From assembly GCF_014697355.1 (NCBI RefSeq), contig NZ_JACJRQ010000036.1, positions 1 to 64,000 on the forward strand: a stretch of DNA of 64,000 nt, read 5' to 3'. This stretch comes from Nostoc calcicola FACHB-3891. Its GTDB lineage: Bacteria; Cyanobacteriota; Cyanobacteriia; Cyanobacteriales; Nostocaceae. The translations under genes and the position numbers were made by a program. The notes under the pieces were generated by a model. That model worked only from the letters and a program-made list of their open reading frames with translations. It did not search any database and was not told the origin of the DNA. This document shows, piece by piece, positions 61,768 to 64,000 of this stretch. The stretch's first letter is position 1; the number at the start of each line of letters is the position of its first letter.

Positions 61768-61795
61768 CTGACAATACGAAAATCAATCAAAAATC

Positions 61796-63208
61796 GTGAA
61801 GAATTTCAGCCTCAGCCTCTATGCTTTTCATCTTTGCCACACCTTTACCGATCTTCCCGGTAAAGTTGTGGAAGATGCTGATCTCTTGTGGAAAAATTTG
61901 GTGAAAGTGGGTAAAACTTCGCTGACTTTTGTTGACTTGAAAAAGTTACGCTCAAAATTAATTTGTTATGAAAACGGTAAATACGAACCCAAGCGCCAAC
62001 AAGGAAGAAAAACAGAATGGTTAACTGATTCGGGAATTTTGGATTTGGGGAGTCTGTCCACAACAGAAGGTTTTAAAATTCATGCCAACCTTCAGCCTTT
62101 CTTACTTCACGATACCTACGCTGTTGATTTGACTCTCTTTGCAGAATCGCCAAACATTTCCATAGATATACCACAACTGCAACACTTTAAACCAAGTTCG
62201 CTACTACCATCTCGTATTGAAGCATCTTTAGGACAAACATTATGGATTTATGGAGAAGTAGATCCAAGTGAAGATTGTGATACACTAGCTGAAAAATTTG
62301 CCATAGCCTTAGTAGCCGGTAAAAATTTAAATCCTGTAAAAACAGAAAAAGGAGAACTGTTTGGTAGTCTTTTATTTGAATACCAAGCACTCGACCCCGA
62401 TGAACCAGATAATCCTGCCAAACAATGTCATATTTTAATAGTCATTAATAATAGTCAAGCTGCAACAGGAACACTTGCAGAAGAAGCTTACGACTGGTTG
62501 CGAGATTTACTTTGTACCTACCACAAAATCCTTTACATTTATCAACTAGCGCGTCAAAGCTACCGAGAAGCCAGAATAATTTATAGTGGTCTAGAAAAGA
62601 ACATTCAAGATTTTAACGATTTGATATCTAAAAATCCAACTCAATTATCTGAATTAAAAAAATTAATGGGAGAAATCCCCAAAAAAAGCTTTGATTACGC
62701 CAGATGTTTGCAAGATTTACAAATACATCACACAGCAATTAATACTAATATTAATAACTACAAAATTTGTTTAGAGGAAATTCACGATATTGGTAGTGGA
62801 AATAGTCCTCATTTTTGGCAAGATTTTCTGAATAAAGACTGTAAGAAATGGCAACAACAAATCCAAACAGATATTAATTATCTGACTCCAGGTCAAGAAT
62901 TATTTGTGCAGTTAGTTGATACCATTCGCGGTATAGTAGAAACAGAACAAACCGAGAGCGATCGCTCCTTAGAAAACACAATCCAAATATTAGGTATAGG
63001 CTTTGGCGGTGGTGCAATTATCTCCGGCGTAGTTGTCCAACATATTGACAAAATCCCAATACCCCTAACATCTCCCAATAACCCACCTAATCCGTTTTAC
63101 GCATCTTTAATATTAAGCGTTTTAGCTACATGCTTTTTTATTGGCGTAGGTTGGCTGATAACTAAGTGCCAATATTATCCTAGAAAAAGGAACATTAATA
63201 AAGATTAG
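61796..63208 (+). CDS. Caspase/TPR-associated (CATRA-like) protein with two C-terminal membrane helices
   Basis: A 470-residue protein beginning with GTG (KNFSLSLYAFHLCHTF). The N-terminal half (to about 235) has the segments LQPFLLHDTYAVDLTLFAES, PSRIEASLGQTLWIYGE and GELFGSLLFEYQALDPD. I associate this pattern with the CATRA component of caspase/TPR conflict systems, from memory and not checked. A helical region (about 240-390, KILYIYQLARQSYREARIIY) follows, then two transmembrane helices at about 399-420 and 436-457 with a Pro-rich loop. I infer a membrane effector or anchor acted on by the CHAT protease. It is the last gene of the cassette; its start region abuts the inserted repeat. Confidence 0.7.
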   Translation: MKNFSLSLYAFHLCHTFTDLPGKVVEDADLLWKNLVKVGKTSLTFVDLKKLRSKLICYENGKYEPKRQQGRKTEWLTDSGILDLGSLSTTEGFKIHANLQPFLLHDTYAVDLTLFAESPNISIDIPQLQHFKPSSLLPSRIEASLGQTLWIYGEVDPSEDCDTLAEKFAIALVAGKNLNPVKTEKGELFGSLLFEYQALDPDEPDNPAKQCHILIVINNSQAATGTLAEEAYDWLRDLLCTYHKILYIYQLARQSYREARIIYSGLEKNIQDFNDLISKNPTQLSELKKLMGEIPKKSFDYARCLQDLQIHHTAINTNINNYKICLEEIHDIGSGNSPHFWQDFLNKDCKKWQQQIQTDINYLTPGQELFVQLVDTIRGIVETEQTESDRSLENTIQILGIGFGGGAIISGVVVQHIDKIPIPLTSPNNPPNPFYASLILSVLATCFFIGVGWLITKCQYYPRKRNINKD

Positions 63209-63454
63209 CGATTTATTGTCAACCCTCCTGGGGTACTCTTAACCGATTAACGCTTCAGCTAGAAAGCGTCCATCTTCTTTCTTGTTCAATAGACCTCTTG
63301 GATAAATAATTTTTTATATCACGCAAAGACGCAAAGGCGCAAAGAAGAGAGCTAATAAAAGGACTTTTGCAAGAAGTCTAATCTCGATCGCCAAGTTCAT
63401 AGCCAGTGAAGGTATTGTAATAAAAGCGATTCCTGGATAAAACAAAAAATTTAT
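63209..63454. other. 246-bp spacer upstream of bciB
   Basis: Holds an ACGCAAAGACGCAAAGGCGC dispersed repeat at about 63322-63345 and no gene. It should contain the bciB promoter. Confidence 0.45.
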
Positions 63455-64000
63455 ATGACCTCAGTTTCTCCTCACAAAAAAGCCAAAGCCTTAAAACCTA
63501 CTAGCCGTCGCCCTGCTAAAGAACTTTGTAGCGAGTGCGGACTGTGCGATACATATTATATTCATTATGTCAAGGAAGCTTGCGCTTTTCTTAATCAGCA
63601 AATAGGTGAACTTGAAGAAGAAACACACAGGCGATCGCGCAATCTCGATAATCCCGATGAGCTATACTTTGGTGTTCATCAAGACATGATGGCAGCGCGA
63701 AAACAGCAACCAATCGCAGGGGCACAATGGACGGGGATTGTTAGCAGCATTGCTATTGAAATGCTCAATCGCGGCATAGTTGAAGGTGTTGTCTGCGTCC
63801 AAAACACCAAAGAAGACCGCTTTCAGCCCATGCCCATCATCGCCCGCACCCCAGAAGAAATACTGGCGGCAAGAGTAAACAAACCAACACTTTCGCCTAA
63901 TCTTTCTGTATTGGAACAAATAGAAAAATCCGGGATGAAGCGGCTATTAGTAATTGGTGTTGGTTGCCAAATTCAAGCATTACGAGCTGTAGAAAAACAA
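63455..64000 (+). CDS. bciB: 3,8-divinyl chlorophyllide 8-vinyl reductase BciB, partial
   Basis: The first 182 residues of a ferredoxin-dependent flavin/iron-sulfur enzyme (FrhB family), cut by the window end. It reduces the 8-vinyl group of divinyl chlorophyllide in chlorophyll a synthesis. The start MTSVSPHKKAKALKPTSRRP and the cysteine cluster ELCSECGLCDTYYIHYVKEA (Fe-S ligands), then GAQWTGIVSSIAIEMLNRG and LVIGVGCQIQALRAVEK, match the cyanobacterial Slr1923 group. The 7-hydroxymethyl chlorophyll reductase paralogue is the main alternative. It belongs to housekeeping pigment synthesis and is unrelated to the preceding cassette. Confidence 0.88.
   Translation, partial: MTSVSPHKKAKALKPTSRRPAKELCSECGLCDTYYIHYVKEACAFLNQQIGELEEETHRRSRNLDNPDELYFGVHQDMMAARKQQPIAGAQWTGIVSSIAIEMLNRGIVEGVVCVQNTKEDRFQPMPIIARTPEEILAARVNKPTLSPNLSVLEQIEKSGMKRLLVIGVGCQIQALRAVEKQ

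Overview
The window is chromosomal DNA of a filamentous heterocyst-type cyanobacterium (Nostocales, Nostoc/Anabaena-like). Supporting signs are the very frequent HIP1 octamer GCGATCGC, a moderately low GC content, many short tandem heptamer-type repeats between genes (GAGTTAG, GAATTCT, CTCATCCCC types), and cyanobacterial marker genes (petN, a Psb35-like gene, bciB, a cyanobacterial tocopherol-type methyltransferase, a GH100 invertase, and DUF3181, DUF6464 and DUF2795 proteins). Species cannot be named from sequence alone.

Layout. 1-6.0 kb (minus strand): a branched-chain/neutral amino acid ABC transporter operon (livK, livH, livM, livG) interrupted by a Uma2-type gene and a GMC oxidoreductase; the livG copy is truncated near the left edge. 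6.4-7.5 kb: two small cyanobacterial proteins. 8.0-14.0 kb: two tandem giant membrane proteins (P-loop NTPase, TPR, transmembrane helix, TPR, LivK-like ligand-binding domain) whose 3' parts share 504 identical bp. 14-22 kb: small conserved proteins, moaC, tRNA-Arg, an MFS transporter, a glycosyltransferase, an NlpC/P60 peptidase divergent from a beta-lactamase-like hydrolase, and an exonuclease. 22-29.5 kb: signalling, with a REC-histidine kinase, an ethylene-receptor-like hybrid kinase and a four-GAF kinase, plus petN and a coupled 54-codon gene that are too short for a usual ORF cut-off. 29.8-32 kb: a secreted protein, an EF-hand calcium protein and a pentapeptide-repeat protein.

32.1-37.0 kb looks like a decayed integrative element: primase-like fragments, two 60-bp palindromic repeats, an RHH-like protein, a SAP-like protein and a tyrosine integrase. 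37-54 kb is housekeeping: yraN, queA, a TPR protein, ktrA/ktrB, a methyltransferase, an ADP-ribosylglycohydrolase plus Nudix pair, folK, PBP1A, a Psb35-like gene, a TerB-like gene, rsmB and invertase. Three of these enzymes (yraN, queA, rsmB) carry in-frame insertions made of the local tandem repeats.

54.5-63.2 kb is the most unusual part. It holds a glycine-rich-membrane/WD40/J-domain fusion with a small partner gene and a 41-bp hairpin repeat array. This is followed by a gene cassette of a 13-unit TPR array, a CHAT caspase-like protease, a small acidic protein and a large protein ending in two transmembrane helices. I read that cassette as a caspase/TPR-centred conflict (defence or programmed death) system, probably of the CATRA-associated type. 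The window ends inside bciB (chlorophyll 8-vinyl reductase).
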